A DNA stretch of 6,966 bases, taken from the NCBI GenBank assembly GCA_937903315.1, contig CALCZO010000188.1, forward strand, positions 1-6,966. The letters are read 5' to 3'. The stretch is from an uncultured Alphaproteobacteria bacterium. Lineage in GTDB: Bacteria; Pseudomonadota; Alphaproteobacteria; Rhizobiales; Beijerinckiaceae. Under the pieces are notes generated by a model. That model was not told the DNA's origin, did no database searches, and saw nothing but the letters and a program-made list of their open reading frames with translations. Positions 1 to 6,194 of the stretch are shown piece after piece; position 1 is the first letter of the stretch, and the number at the start of each line of letters is the position of its first letter. The position numbers and the translations under genes are program-made.

Positions 1-719
1 GCGAGACGCTGATCTGCGACCTGACCGAGGTTGGCCAGCGCGAACTGATCGCGCGCGGCGGCAACGGCGGCTTTGGCAACCTGCACTTCACCTCATCGAC
101 CAACCGGGCGCCGCGCCGCGCCAATCCCGGCCTGCCGGGCGAGGAACGCTGGATCTGGCTGAAGCTCAAGCTGATCGCCGATGCCGGACTCGTCGGCCTG
201 CCGAATGCCGGTAAATCGACGTTTCTGGCCGCCACCACGGCCGCCAAACCGAAAATCGCCGATTATCCGTTCACCACGCTGCATCCCGGCCTCGGCGTCG
301 TCCGCGTTGCCGATCGCGAATTCGTTCTGGCTGACATTCCCGGCCTGATCGAGGGCGCGCATGAGGGCCACGGGCTGGGCGACCGGTTCCTCGGCCATGT
401 CGAACGCTGCCGGGTGCTGCTGCATCTGGTTGAGGCAACCGGCGAGCACGCCGGCAAGGCCTACAAGACCGTACGGGCCGAACTCGATGCCTATGGCAGC
501 GGGCTGGAGGACAAGCCTGAGATCGTGGCCCTGTCCAAGGTCGATGCGGTCGATCCCGAGACACTGAAAAAGCAGCGTGACCGCCTGCGCCGGGCCTGCG
601 GCCAGCCGCCGATGCTGCTGTCCGCCGTCTCGCGCGCCGGGGTGACCGAGGTGCTGCACACCCTGCTCGGTGTCATCGACGCAGCCCGCGCCGGCGAGGG
701 AGGGGACGATGCCGCGTAA
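1..719 (+). CDS. obgE: Obg-family GTPase (ObgE/CgtA), 5' end outside the window
   Basis: The reading frame is open from base 3 to the TAA at 717-719 and gives 238 residues without a start. Obg is an essential GTPase that binds the 50S ribosomal subunit and acts in its late assembly and in stress signalling. The visible part begins in the end of the glycine-rich Obg fold (RGGNGGFGN near residues 18-26, then NRAPRRANPG) and continues through the whole G domain. The P-loop GLPNAGKST is at residues 65-73, switch I YPFTTLHPG at 88-96, and G3 DIPG at 111-114. G4 reads SKVD (178-181) instead of the usual NKxD, and G5 is SAVS (207-210). The protein ends soon after the G domain in a short acidic tail, with no extra C-terminal OCT domain. 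Roughly the first 100 residues are missing, judged from the usual family length of about 340. Its last 11 bases overlap proB, so the two are probably translationally coupled. Identification is very secure. Confidence 0.97.
   Translation, partial: ETLICDLTEVGQRELIARGGNGGFGNLHFTSSTNRAPRRANPGLPGEERWIWLKLKLIADAGLVGLPNAGKSTFLAATTAAKPKIADYPFTTLHPGLGVVRVADREFVLADIPGLIEGAHEGHGLGDRFLGHVERCRVLLHLVEATGEHAGKAYKTVRAELDAYGSGLEDKPEIVALSKVDAVDPETLKKQRDRLRRACGQPPMLLSAVSRAGVTEVLHTLLGVIDAARAGEGGDDAA
696..706 (+). promoter_or_regulatory. Ribosome binding site of proB
   Basis: A purine run GAGGGAGGGGA contains a GGAGG core (699-703) five bases before the ATG at 709. This strong site decides the proB start. An in-frame GTG at 670 would add 13 residues but lacks a comparable site and would lengthen the overlap with obgE. 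The site lies inside the last codons of obgE. Confidence 0.75.
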
Positions 720-1851
720 GGCCGCGCTGCCCGATCTCCGGCGCTTCCGTCGCATCGTCGTCAAGGTCGGCTCCTCCCTGCTCGTCGGGCGGGAAGGGCT
801 GAAGGCCGGCTGGCTCGACCGCCTGGCCGACGATCTCGCCGGCCTGCACCGGGACGGGGCGGATGTGCTGGTCGTCTCTTCGGGCGCAATTGCGCTTGGC
901 CGGCTCGTGCTTGGTCTCAAGCCCGGCGCCCTGCCGCTGGAAGCGGCGCAGGCGGCGGCCTCGATCGGCCAGATCGCGCTCGCCCGCGCCTGGGCCGAGG
1001 CGCTCGCCCGCCATGGCATCACCGCCGGCCAGCTGCTGCTGACCTATGGCGATACCGAGGAGCGGCGGCGTTATCTCAATGCCCGCGCGACGGTGGAAAC
1101 GCTGCTGTCCTACCGCGCCATTCCGGTGATCAACGAGAACGACACCGTCACCACCGACGAAATCCGCTATGGCGACAACGATCGGCTTGCCGCCCGCGTG
1201 GCGACCATGGCGAGCGCCGATTGCGTCGTCCTGCTGTCCGATATCGACGGGCTTTACACGGCCCCGCCGCAGAAGGACCCGGCCGCCACGCTCATCCCCG
1301 TCGTACCGAAGATCACGGCGGAAATCGAGGCGATGGCCGGCGGCGCGGCCTCCGAACTGTCGCGCGGCGGCATGACCACCAAGGTCGAGGCCGCCAAGAT
1401 CGCGACCGCCGGCGGCGCCCATCTGATGATCGCCAACGGCACGCGCGACAATCCGCTCGGGGCCGTGATGGCCGGCGGTCCGGCGACATGGTTCCTCAGT
1501 CCGTCGACGCCGGTGACCGCACGCAAGCGCTGGATCGGCGGCACGCTGGAGCCGCGCGGCACGCTGGTCGTCGATGCGGGCGCGGCGCGCGCGCTGGTCG
1601 GCGGCAAAAGCCTGCTGCCGGCCGGTGTCGTCCGGGTCGAGGGCAATTTCTCGCGCGGCGATGCGGTGATCGTCCGCTCCAGCGAGGGCGGCGAGATCGC
1701 ACGCGGGCTGATTGCCTACGATGCAGCCGACGCCCTGCGCATTCAGGGCCGCAAGACCGGCGAGATCGAGGCCATTCTCGGCTTTTCCGGGCGGTCCGAG
1801 ATGATCCACCGTGATAACCTGGTGATGTCCGGCGAAGGGGGCGAGCGATGA
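709..1851 (+). CDS. proB: Glutamate 5-kinase (ProB) with C-terminal PUA domain
   Basis: ProB phosphorylates L-glutamate with ATP to gamma-glutamyl phosphate, the first and normally proline-inhibited step of proline synthesis, in the cytoplasm. The 380-residue product is of usual length for the two-domain form. The amino-acid-kinase domain covers about residues 14-260. It has VVKVGSSLL (17-25) at the phosphate-binding loop, VVSSGAIALG (55-64), and NENDTVTTDE (142-151) followed by RYGDNDRLAARVA (153-165) at the substrate site. Further on are LLSDIDGLYT (175-184) and RGGMTTKVEAAK (219-230). The C-terminal part (about 278-370) fits a PUA domain, beginning near GTLEPRGTLVVDAGA and running to about the IHRDNL stretch. 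All expected key motifs are intact. The ATG at 709 is chosen for its strong ribosome binding site. The stop overlaps the proA start (ATGA), as expected for enzymes that pass on a labile intermediate. No regulatory leader is visible because the gene starts inside obgE. Confidence 0.97.
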   Translation: MPRKAALPDLRRFRRIVVKVGSSLLVGREGLKAGWLDRLADDLAGLHRDGADVLVVSSGAIALGRLVLGLKPGALPLEAAQAAASIGQIALARAWAEALARHGITAGQLLLTYGDTEERRRYLNARATVETLLSYRAIPVINENDTVTTDEIRYGDNDRLAARVATMASADCVVLLSDIDGLYTAPPQKDPAATLIPVVPKITAEIEAMAGGAASELSRGGMTTKVEAAKIATAGGAHLMIANGTRDNPLGAVMAGGPATWFLSPSTPVTARKRWIGGTLEPRGTLVVDAGAARALVGGKSLLPAGVVRVEGNFSRGDAVIVRSSEGGEIARGLIAYDAADALRIQGRKTGEIEAILGFSGRSEMIHRDNLVMSGEGGER

Positions 1852-3134
1852 GCCGCGCGGTGCTGGCCGACGATGGCACTCTGGGCGAGCTGATGGCGGA
1901 TATCGGTCGGCGCGGTCGCGCTGCCTCGCGCCGCCTTGCGCTGGCAAGACCCGGCGAGAAATCCGCAGGGCTCGAGGCTGCCGCCGCGGCCTTGCAGGCG
2001 CATAGGGCGGGCATTCTGGCGGCCAACCAGTCCGACTGCGCGGCCGCCGCCGCAACGGGAGCGACGGCAGCCTATATCGATCGCCTGCGGCTCGACGAGG
2101 GCCGCATCGCCGCGATCGCCGACAGTGTGGCGATGATTGCCGGCCTGCCCGATCCGGTCGGCGCGGTCACCGCCGAATGGACGCGGCCCAACGGCTTGCG
2201 GATCCAGCGCGTGCGCACCCCGCTCGGCGTGATCGGCGTGATCTTCGAAAGCCGTCCGAATGTGACGGCGGATGCCGGTGCGCTCTGCCTCAAGGCCGGC
2301 AATGCGGTCATCCTGCGCGCAGGGTCCGATTCGCTCGCGTCGTCCATGGCCATTGCCGCCGCCATGCGTGAGGGGCTGGCTGCCGGCGGCCTTCCTGCCG
2401 ATGCGATCCAGATCGTGCCGACACGCAACCGCGATGCCGTCGGCGCGATGCTGGCCGGGCTCGACGGAGCCATCGATGTCATCGTGCCGCGCGGCGGCAA
2501 GAGCCTTGTCAGCCGGGTGCAGGCCGAGGCACGGGTGCCGGTCTTTGCCCATCTCGACGGCAACAATCATGTCTATGTCCATGAAAAGGCCGATCTTTCC
2601 ATGGCTTGCAGCGTTCTGGTCAATGCCAAGATGCGCCGGACCGGCATCTGCGGCGCGGCCGAGACGCTGCTGGTCGACCGGGCGATTGCGGACCGCGCCC
2701 TGCCGGTGCTGATCGGTGCGCTGGTCGAGGCCGGTTGTGCGGTACGGGGCGATGCGGCCGTCAGCGCCGCCGATCCGCGCGTGACCCCGGCGACCGAGGC
2801 TGACTGGGCGACCGAGTACCTCGATGCGATCATCGCGGCGAAGGTGGTGGACGGTCTTGACGCCGCCATCGCCCATATCGAGCGCTACGGTTCGCATCAC
2901 ACCGATGCGATCATCACCGCCGACGAGGGCGCGGCGGCGCGGTTCATGGCCGAGGTTGATTCGGCCATCGTGATCCACAACGCCTCGACCCAGTTTGCCG
3001 ACGGTGGCGAATTCGGGTTCGGCGCGGAGATCGGCATCGCCACCGGACGAATGCACGCGCGTGGGCCGGTCGGCGTCGAGCAATTGACCTCGTTCAAGTA
3101 CAAGCTGCACGGTCAGGGAACGATCCGCCGGTGA
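1848..3134 (+). CDS. proA: Glutamate-5-semialdehyde dehydrogenase (gamma-glutamyl phosphate reductase, ProA)
   Basis: ProA reduces gamma-glutamyl phosphate with NADPH to glutamate 5-semialdehyde, the second step of proline synthesis, and works directly on the unstable ProB product. The 428-residue protein belongs to the aldehyde dehydrogenase superfamily and has normal length. Visible motifs are PLGVIGVIFESRPNVT (125-140), LKAGNAVILRAGSDS (148-162) for cofactor binding, VIVPRGGKSL (211-220) and MRRTGICGAAETLL (262-275). The last holds the predicted catalytic Cys268. The C-terminal signature runs through GGEFGFGAEIG (387-397), ATGRMHARGPVGVEQLTSF (398-416) and KYKLHGQG. Residues 238-241 read GNNH, where E. 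coli ProA has GICH; I regard this as lineage variation. The ATG at 1848 overlaps the proB stop by 4 nt and has GAAGGGGG six bases upstream. Its stop overlaps the nadD GTG in the same way. Nothing suggests inactivation. Confidence 0.97.
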   Translation: MSRAVLADDGTLGELMADIGRRGRAASRRLALARPGEKSAGLEAAAAALQAHRAGILAANQSDCAAAAATGATAAYIDRLRLDEGRIAAIADSVAMIAGLPDPVGAVTAEWTRPNGLRIQRVRTPLGVIGVIFESRPNVTADAGALCLKAGNAVILRAGSDSLASSMAIAAAMREGLAAGGLPADAIQIVPTRNRDAVGAMLAGLDGAIDVIVPRGGKSLVSRVQAEARVPVFAHLDGNNHVYVHEKADLSMACSVLVNAKMRRTGICGAAETLLVDRAIADRALPVLIGALVEAGCAVRGDAAVSAADPRVTPATEADWATEYLDAIIAAKVVDGLDAAIAHIERYGSHHTDAIITADEGAAARFMAEVDSAIVIHNASTQFADGGEFGFGAEIGIATGRMHARGPVGVEQLTSFKYKLHGQGTIRR

Positions 3135-3766
3135 GCGGCCCGGTCCGGCCTCTCGCGGCCACGCGGCCGTACCGCCCGCTGCCGGTGCCCCGGCACGGAC
3201 GCGGGATGCGGATCGGGCTTTACGGCGGCTCGTTCAACCCGCCGCATACCGGCCATCGACTGGTCGCCACGGCAGCGTTGCGCCGGCTTGGCCTCGATGC
3301 GGTCTGGTGGCTGGTCACCCCCGGCAATCCGCTGAAAAACAACGCGCATCTTGCGCCGCTCGCAGAAAGACTGGCGGCGGTCGCCCAACTGGCGAACCAC
3401 CCCGCGATGGTCGTCAGCGCGCTCGAGGCCCCGCTCGGGGCGCGCTACAGCATCCAGACCATCCGCTATCTCATCGCCCGCTGTCCCGGCGTGCGGTTTG
3501 TCTGGCTGATCGGCGCTGATTCTCTGGTCAGTTTTCATCGCTGGAAGGACTGGCGCGCCATCGCCCGTCTGCTGCCGATTGCGGTGGTCGACAGGCCGGG
3601 TGCCACGCTGGCCGCGACCGCAGGGCAGGCCGGCCAATGGCTTGTCGCCCGCCGGATGCCGCATGGGGCCGACCTGCTGGCCCATGCGCCGCCGGCCTTC
3701 ACCGTGCTCTATGGTCCGCGCTCAGCGCTGTCTTCAACGGAATTGCGTCGGCAGGCTCACCGGTGA
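3131..3766 (+). CDS. nadD: Nicotinate-nucleotide adenylyltransferase (NadD)
   Basis: NadD transfers AMP from ATP to nicotinate mononucleotide, giving deamido-NAD, an essential step of NAD synthesis in the cytoplasm. The nucleotidyltransferase signature GGSFNPPHTGH (32-42) carries the two histidines of the HxGH-type motif. WWLVTPGNPLK (59-69), RYSIQTIRYL (105-114), WLIGADSLVSFHRWKDW (125-141) and the closing SSTELR (201-206) are all NadD hallmarks. I chose GTG 3131, which overlaps the proA stop as GTGA and has AGGGA about 11 bases upstream, giving 211 residues. An ATG at 3206 would start directly at MRIGLYGGSF (186 residues) but has only a weak site in front. Many alphaproteobacterial NadDs that I know carry a similar basic, proline-containing lead-in ending in GMRIGLxGGSFNPPH, so the longer form is favoured. 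The gene ends the coupled run; an AT-rich gap follows. Function is secure and the start is fairly secure. Confidence 0.95.
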   Translation: MSGPVRPLAATRPYRPLPVPRHGRGMRIGLYGGSFNPPHTGHRLVATAALRRLGLDAVWWLVTPGNPLKNNAHLAPLAERLAAVAQLANHPAMVVSALEAPLGARYSIQTIRYLIARCPGVRFVWLIGADSLVSFHRWKDWRAIARLLPIAVVDRPGATLAATAGQAGQWLVARRMPHGADLLAHAPPAFTVLYGPRSALSSTELRRQAHR

Positions 3767-3792
3767 TGTCGAGAATGCTGACGAATTACGCA

Positions 3793-3826
3793 TTGAAATT
3801 GTCATATTCGACGCTGATATTATCAT
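3793..3826 (+). promoter_or_regulatory. Probable sigma70-type promoter ahead of rsfS
   Basis: The gap between nadD and rsfS (3767-3857) is about 46% G+C by count and its core (3781-3830) about 34%, against roughly two thirds around it. Two overlapping promoter readings are possible. One is TTGTCA (3799-3804), 16 bases, TATCAT (3821-3826). The other is TTGAAA (3793-3798), 17 bases, GATATT (3816-3821). Either would start transcription around 3828-3835, leaving a short leader before rsfS. A weak dyad AATGC (3774-3778) / GCATT (3790-3794) lies just upstream and could be an operator, but is short enough to be chance. No terminator-like hairpin with a T run is seen, so read-through from nadD remains possible. 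Confidence 0.5.
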
Positions 3827-3844
3827 CACAGGGCGATTCTGCCC

Positions 3845-3848
3845 GGAG
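3845..3848 (+). promoter_or_regulatory. Ribosome binding site of rsfS
   Basis: GGAG sits nine bases before the ATG at 3858 and supports that start. A second purine run (GAGGGA) directly abuts the ATG and is too close to serve. The only serious rival start, GTG 3939, has a GGAAAAAGG run about 14 bases upstream, a poorer distance. Confidence 0.55.
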
Positions 3849-3857
3849 TTCGAGGGA

Positions 3858-4277
3858 ATGACCGCACTGCCTGATGTCATCGCGATCAAGGCGCCGAAAG
3901 CGCGCGCCAAAAGCCGGAAAAAGGCTCCACCCCCGCCCGTGTCGCTGACAGGGCTGATCGAGAAGGTCCTCGATGATGCCAAGGCCGAGGACATCGTAAC
4001 CTTCGATCTGGCGGGCCGCTCCTCGCTGGCCGATGCGATGATCGTGGCCACCGGCCGGTCGGACCGGCATGTCGGCGCGGTTGCCGATCAGGTGATCAAC
4101 GCGTTGAAAGATAACGGTATTCCCGGAATTCGCAGCGAAGGCATGCAGACCTGCGAATGGGTGCTGATCGACGCAGGGGATGTGATTGTCCATGTCTTCA
4201 AGCCCGAGGCGCGATCGTTCTACAATCTCGAACGGTTGTGGGGTCCGGAGCGCCCGAAGGAGCCTGCCGAGTCCTGA
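3858..4277 (+). CDS. rsfS: Ribosomal silencing factor RsfS (RsfA/DUF143/Iojap family)
   Basis: RsfS binds ribosomal protein uL14 on the 50S subunit and blocks joining with 30S, lowering translation when nutrients run short. The 139-residue product has the family core from about residue 30 to 129. It includes DDAKAEDIVTFDL (39-51), SSLADAMIVATGRSDRHV (55-72), IRSEGMQTCEWVLIDAGD (91-108) and VIVHVFKPEARSFYNLERLW (109-128). The closing FYNLERLW is a strong signature. Compared with the roughly 105-residue E. coli protein it has an extra N-terminal segment of about 28 residues that is basic and proline-rich (KAPKARAKSRKKAPPPP, 11-27). If translation began at GTG 3939 the product would be 112 residues. 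It sits 91 bp after nadD behind a probable promoter and 24 bp before rlmH, its common neighbour in many bacteria. Identification is very secure; the start is fairly secure. Confidence 0.95.
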   Translation: MTALPDVIAIKAPKARAKSRKKAPPPPVSLTGLIEKVLDDAKAEDIVTFDLAGRSSLADAMIVATGRSDRHVGAVADQVINALKDNGIPGIRSEGMQTCEWVLIDAGDVIVHVFKPEARSFYNLERLWGPERPKEPAES

Positions 4278-4289
4278 CATCGGGACTGC

Positions 4290-4293
4290 GGAG
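4290..4293 (+). promoter_or_regulatory. Ribosome binding site of rlmH
   Basis: GGAG lies eight bases before the GTG at 4302 and, with the conserved MKLQIIAVG beginning, settles this non-ATG start. It falls in the 24-bp gap after rsfS, so rlmH is translated from the same message with its own site. Confidence 0.65.
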
Positions 4294-4301
4294 ACAGGGC
4301 C

Positions 4302-4784
4302 GTGAAGCTCCAGATCATTGCCGTCGGGCGGTTGAAATCCGGCCCGGAGCGGATGCTGTGCGATCGTTATCTTGACCGGTTTCAAGCGCTTGGCCGCTCC
4401 ATTGGAGTCACCGGCTTTCGCCTGACCGAACTGGCCGAAAGCAGCCAGCGACGGGCCGAGGACCGGATGACCGAGGAGGCTCGCGCCATACTCGCCGCTG
4501 TGCCGGAAGGCGGGCGGCTGGTCGCGCTCGACGAGCGCGGCAAGACCCTTGGAAGCGTCGACTTCGCCAATGCAGTCAAGCAATGGGCTGACGAAGGGGC
4601 CGCCTCTCTGACCTGTGTGATCGGCGGACCGGACGGGCTCGATGCGACAGTGCGGGCACGGGCGGGGCTGGTGCTGTGCTTTGGTGCGCTCACCCTGCCG
4701 CACCAGCTTGTCCGGGTGTTGCTGGCCGAACAGCTCTACCGGGCCGGGACGATCCTCACCGGGCATCCCTACCACCGGGTGTGA
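4302..4784 (+). CDS. rlmH: 23S rRNA (pseudouridine1915-N3)-methyltransferase RlmH
   Basis: RlmH is a small SPOUT-class methyltransferase. It uses S-adenosylmethionine to methylate N3 of pseudouridine 1915 in helix 69 of 23S rRNA, acting on assembled 70S ribosomes. The product is 160 residues against 155 in E. coli. Visible family features are the start MKLQIIAVG (1-9), LVALDERGK (73-81), the glycine loop VIGGPDGL (106-113), and the knot segment LTLPHQLVRVLLAEQLYRA (130-148). It ends in the C-terminal HPYHR (155-159), which helps form the active site. All SAM-binding and C-terminal elements appear intact. Start is GTG, fixed by a GGAG site and by alignment with the family start. It follows rsfS after 24 bp, so both probably share the promoter in the nadD-rsfS gap. 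The 66-bp gap after it precedes the cell-wall genes, where the functional theme changes. Confidence 0.96.
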   Translation: MKLQIIAVGRLKSGPERMLCDRYLDRFQALGRSIGVTGFRLTELAESSQRRAEDRMTEEARAILAAVPEGGRLVALDERGKTLGSVDFANAVKQWADEGAASLTCVIGGPDGLDATVRARAGLVLCFGALTLPHQLVRVLLAEQLYRAGTILTGHPYHRV

Positions 4785-4785
4785 C

Positions 4786-4871
4786 GGTTCGGACGGGCGC
4801 CGAATCAATGGTAGAACTGGCTTTCCTCGCCGACGAACATCGAAGGACCGATGGCCGAACCCGTCCGAACC
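4786..4871 (+). repeat. Perfect 12-nt inverted repeat flanking the envC-like start codon
   Basis: GGTTCGGACGGG (4786-4797) is the exact reverse complement of CCCGTCCGAACC (4860-4871). The arms are 62 nt apart. The first begins just after the rlmH stop and the second begins six bases after the ATG of the next gene. In RNA, the pairing would place the envC-like ribosome binding site and start codon in the loop, right beside the stem. The left arm can instead form a small local hairpin, TTCGG (4788-4792) with CCGAA (4800-4804), so the two pairings exclude each other. The repeat is certain; any function is a guess. There is no T run, so it is not a typical terminator. Confidence 0.45.
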
Positions 4872-6194
4872 CGCATTTCCCGGCGACCGATCCACCACAG
4901 GTGCCGGCTTGCCTTCGCGTTCGGCTGCCTTCTTGCGGCCATGCCGGCATCGGCCCAGCAGGAACCGGCGGCTCCTCAGCCCGCGACCCCGCCGGCCGCA
5001 GCGGAGGACCTGCGCGACGTCACCGACCGGATACGCCGTTCGGAGGCGGAACTGTCGCGGCTCCGAAGCGAGGTGGCGGGGCTCAAGGGCGACCGCGCCA
5101 GGCTCAACGTCGACCTGATCAAGACCGGTGAGACCGTCCGCGCCGCCGAGGATCGGCTCGCCCAGTCGCAGGCGCGGCTCGACGAGGTGCAGGCCAGTGA
5201 GGCGGCGTTGCGCCGCTCGCTGGAGGCGCGGCGCGGCCTGATCATTGAGGTTCTGGCGATGCTCCAGCGCATGGGCCGCAAGCCGCCGCCGGCGGTGCTG
5301 GTCCGGCCAGAGGATATGCTGGAGGCGATTCGCTCGGCGATCCTGCTCGGTCAGGTCCTGCCCGACATCCGCGCCGAGGCCGAGCGGCTGGCCGGCGATC
5401 TTGGCGAACTGGTGCGCCTGCGCGAGGCGGCGGCGACCGAGCGCCGGCGGCTGAAGGCCGAGCGGGACCAGCTTGAGGGCGAGCGCAACCGTCTGGTCGC
5501 GCTGGTCGAGGCGCGGCAGGGCCAGATCGCGACCTCGGAAGACGCACTGGTCGAGGAAAAGCGCCGCCTTGATGCCTTTGCCCGGCAGGCCCAGTCTCTC
5601 AAAGAATTGATCGGCCGCGCCGAAGCCGAATCAGCAACCAGCCAGCGGGCGCAGGAACTGGCGAAAAAGGTGCCGCCGCTGGCCAAGAGCGAGGCGGAAC
5701 TGGCGGCTCTGGCGACCGCGGCCTTCAGGGACCCGGCCCGGCTTCAGCCGAAAATCGCCTTCCCCGATGCGCGGGGATTGCTGCTTCCGCCCACAAATGG
5801 CCCGATTGTCAGGGCATTTGGCGTTGACGATGGTTTTGGCGGGACCGAACGGGGCGTAACCATCGCCGCGGCGGTCGGAAACCTGGTGACGGCGCCGGCC
5901 GATGGCTGGGTGCTGTTCTCCGGGCCTTACCGGTCATACGGTCGTGTCTTGATTATCAACGTGGGGAACGGCTACACTTTCGTGCTGACCGGGTTGCAGA
6001 CGACCAACGTCGAAACCGGCCAGTTCGTACTGGCCCGGGAACCGGTCGGCACCGTGGGACCCGTTCCCTCGGAAGGCGCAGCGCAGGCCAATTCCGGCGA
6101 GGCGCTGCTGTATGTGGAATTGCGTAAAGACAATCTGCCCGTTGATTCTTCGCCCTGGTGGGCGAAGCAGGTGGGCGAAAAGGCTCGTGGATGA
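4851..6194 (+). CDS. EnvC-like murein hydrolase activator: exported coiled coil plus degenerate LytM (M23) domain
   Basis: The 447-residue product starts with an export signal: basic residues, the hydrophobic stretch LAFAFGCLLAAMPASA (20-35) and probable cleavage after ASA at 35. A proline/alanine linker follows, then a long charged, heptad-like coiled coil (about 53-270). The C-terminal LytM fold (about 308-440) includes GPIVRAFGVDD, APADGWVLFSGPYRSYG (348-364) and LLYVELRKDNLPVDSSPWW (419-437). The last matches the end of E. coli EnvC in pattern. Zinc ligands are lost: the HxGxD position reads ERGVT (333-337), the YxHL region reads FVLTGL (377-382), and HxH reads LYVE (420-423). It therefore probably activates amidases rather than cutting peptidoglycan itself. 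ATG 4851 is the first start after an in-frame stop at 4812-4814; AAGGA lies only three bases upstream, a tight spacing. It overlaps ctpA by 4 nt. The family is secure; the partner amidase is unknown. Confidence 0.9.
   Translation: MAEPVRTRISRRPIHHRCRLAFAFGCLLAAMPASAQQEPAAPQPATPPAAAEDLRDVTDRIRRSEAELSRLRSEVAGLKGDRARLNVDLIKTGETVRAAEDRLAQSQARLDEVQASEAALRRSLEARRGLIIEVLAMLQRMGRKPPPAVLVRPEDMLEAIRSAILLGQVLPDIRAEAERLAGDLGELVRLREAAATERRRLKAERDQLEGERNRLVALVEARQGQIATSEDALVEEKRRLDAFARQAQSLKELIGRAEAESATSQRAQELAKKVPPLAKSEAELAALATAAFRDPARLQPKIAFPDARGLLLPPTNGPIVRAFGVDDGFGGTERGVTIAAAVGNLVTAPADGWVLFSGPYRSYGRVLIINVGNGYTFVLTGLQTTNVETGQFVLAREPVGTVGPVPSEGAAQANSGEALLYVELRKDNLPVDSSPWWAKQVGEKARG
6178..6183 (+). promoter_or_regulatory. 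Ribosome binding site of ctpA
   Basis: AAAAGG lies seven bases before the ATG at 6191, inside the last codons of the envC-like gene. A second ATG follows immediately at 6194, and the site would serve either; 6191 gives the ATGA stop-start overlap seen elsewhere in this block. Confidence 0.5.

Noticed and set aside
673..3110. Two overlapping long minus-strand open frames (673-2055, 460 codons; 1743-3110, 455 codons) opposite proB and proA
   Set aside because: They mirror strongly conserved genes in a GC-rich genome where stops are rare. Their translations are rich in Arg, Gly, Ala and His with no recognisable domain.
4788..4804. Small hairpin TTCGG/CCGAA just after the rlmH stop, considered as a terminator
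   Set aside because: The stem is five pairs and no T run follows, so intrinsic termination is unlikely.
4789..4817. Possible promoter TTCGGA-N17-TAGAAC in the rlmH-envC gap
   Set aside because: The -35 matches consensus at only three of six positions and the -10 at four; the gap is not AT-rich, so I do not call it.
3786..4898. Minus-strand open frame of 370 codons opposite rsfS and rlmH
   Set aside because: It spans two well-supported plus-strand genes and their gap, with low-complexity composition and no known motif; it is a shadow frame.
4676..5131. Plus-strand frame crossing from rlmH into the envC-like gene, with an ATG at 4808
   Set aside because: The product has no recognisable domain and overlaps both real genes out of frame; the envC-like signal peptide and coiled coil are in a different frame.
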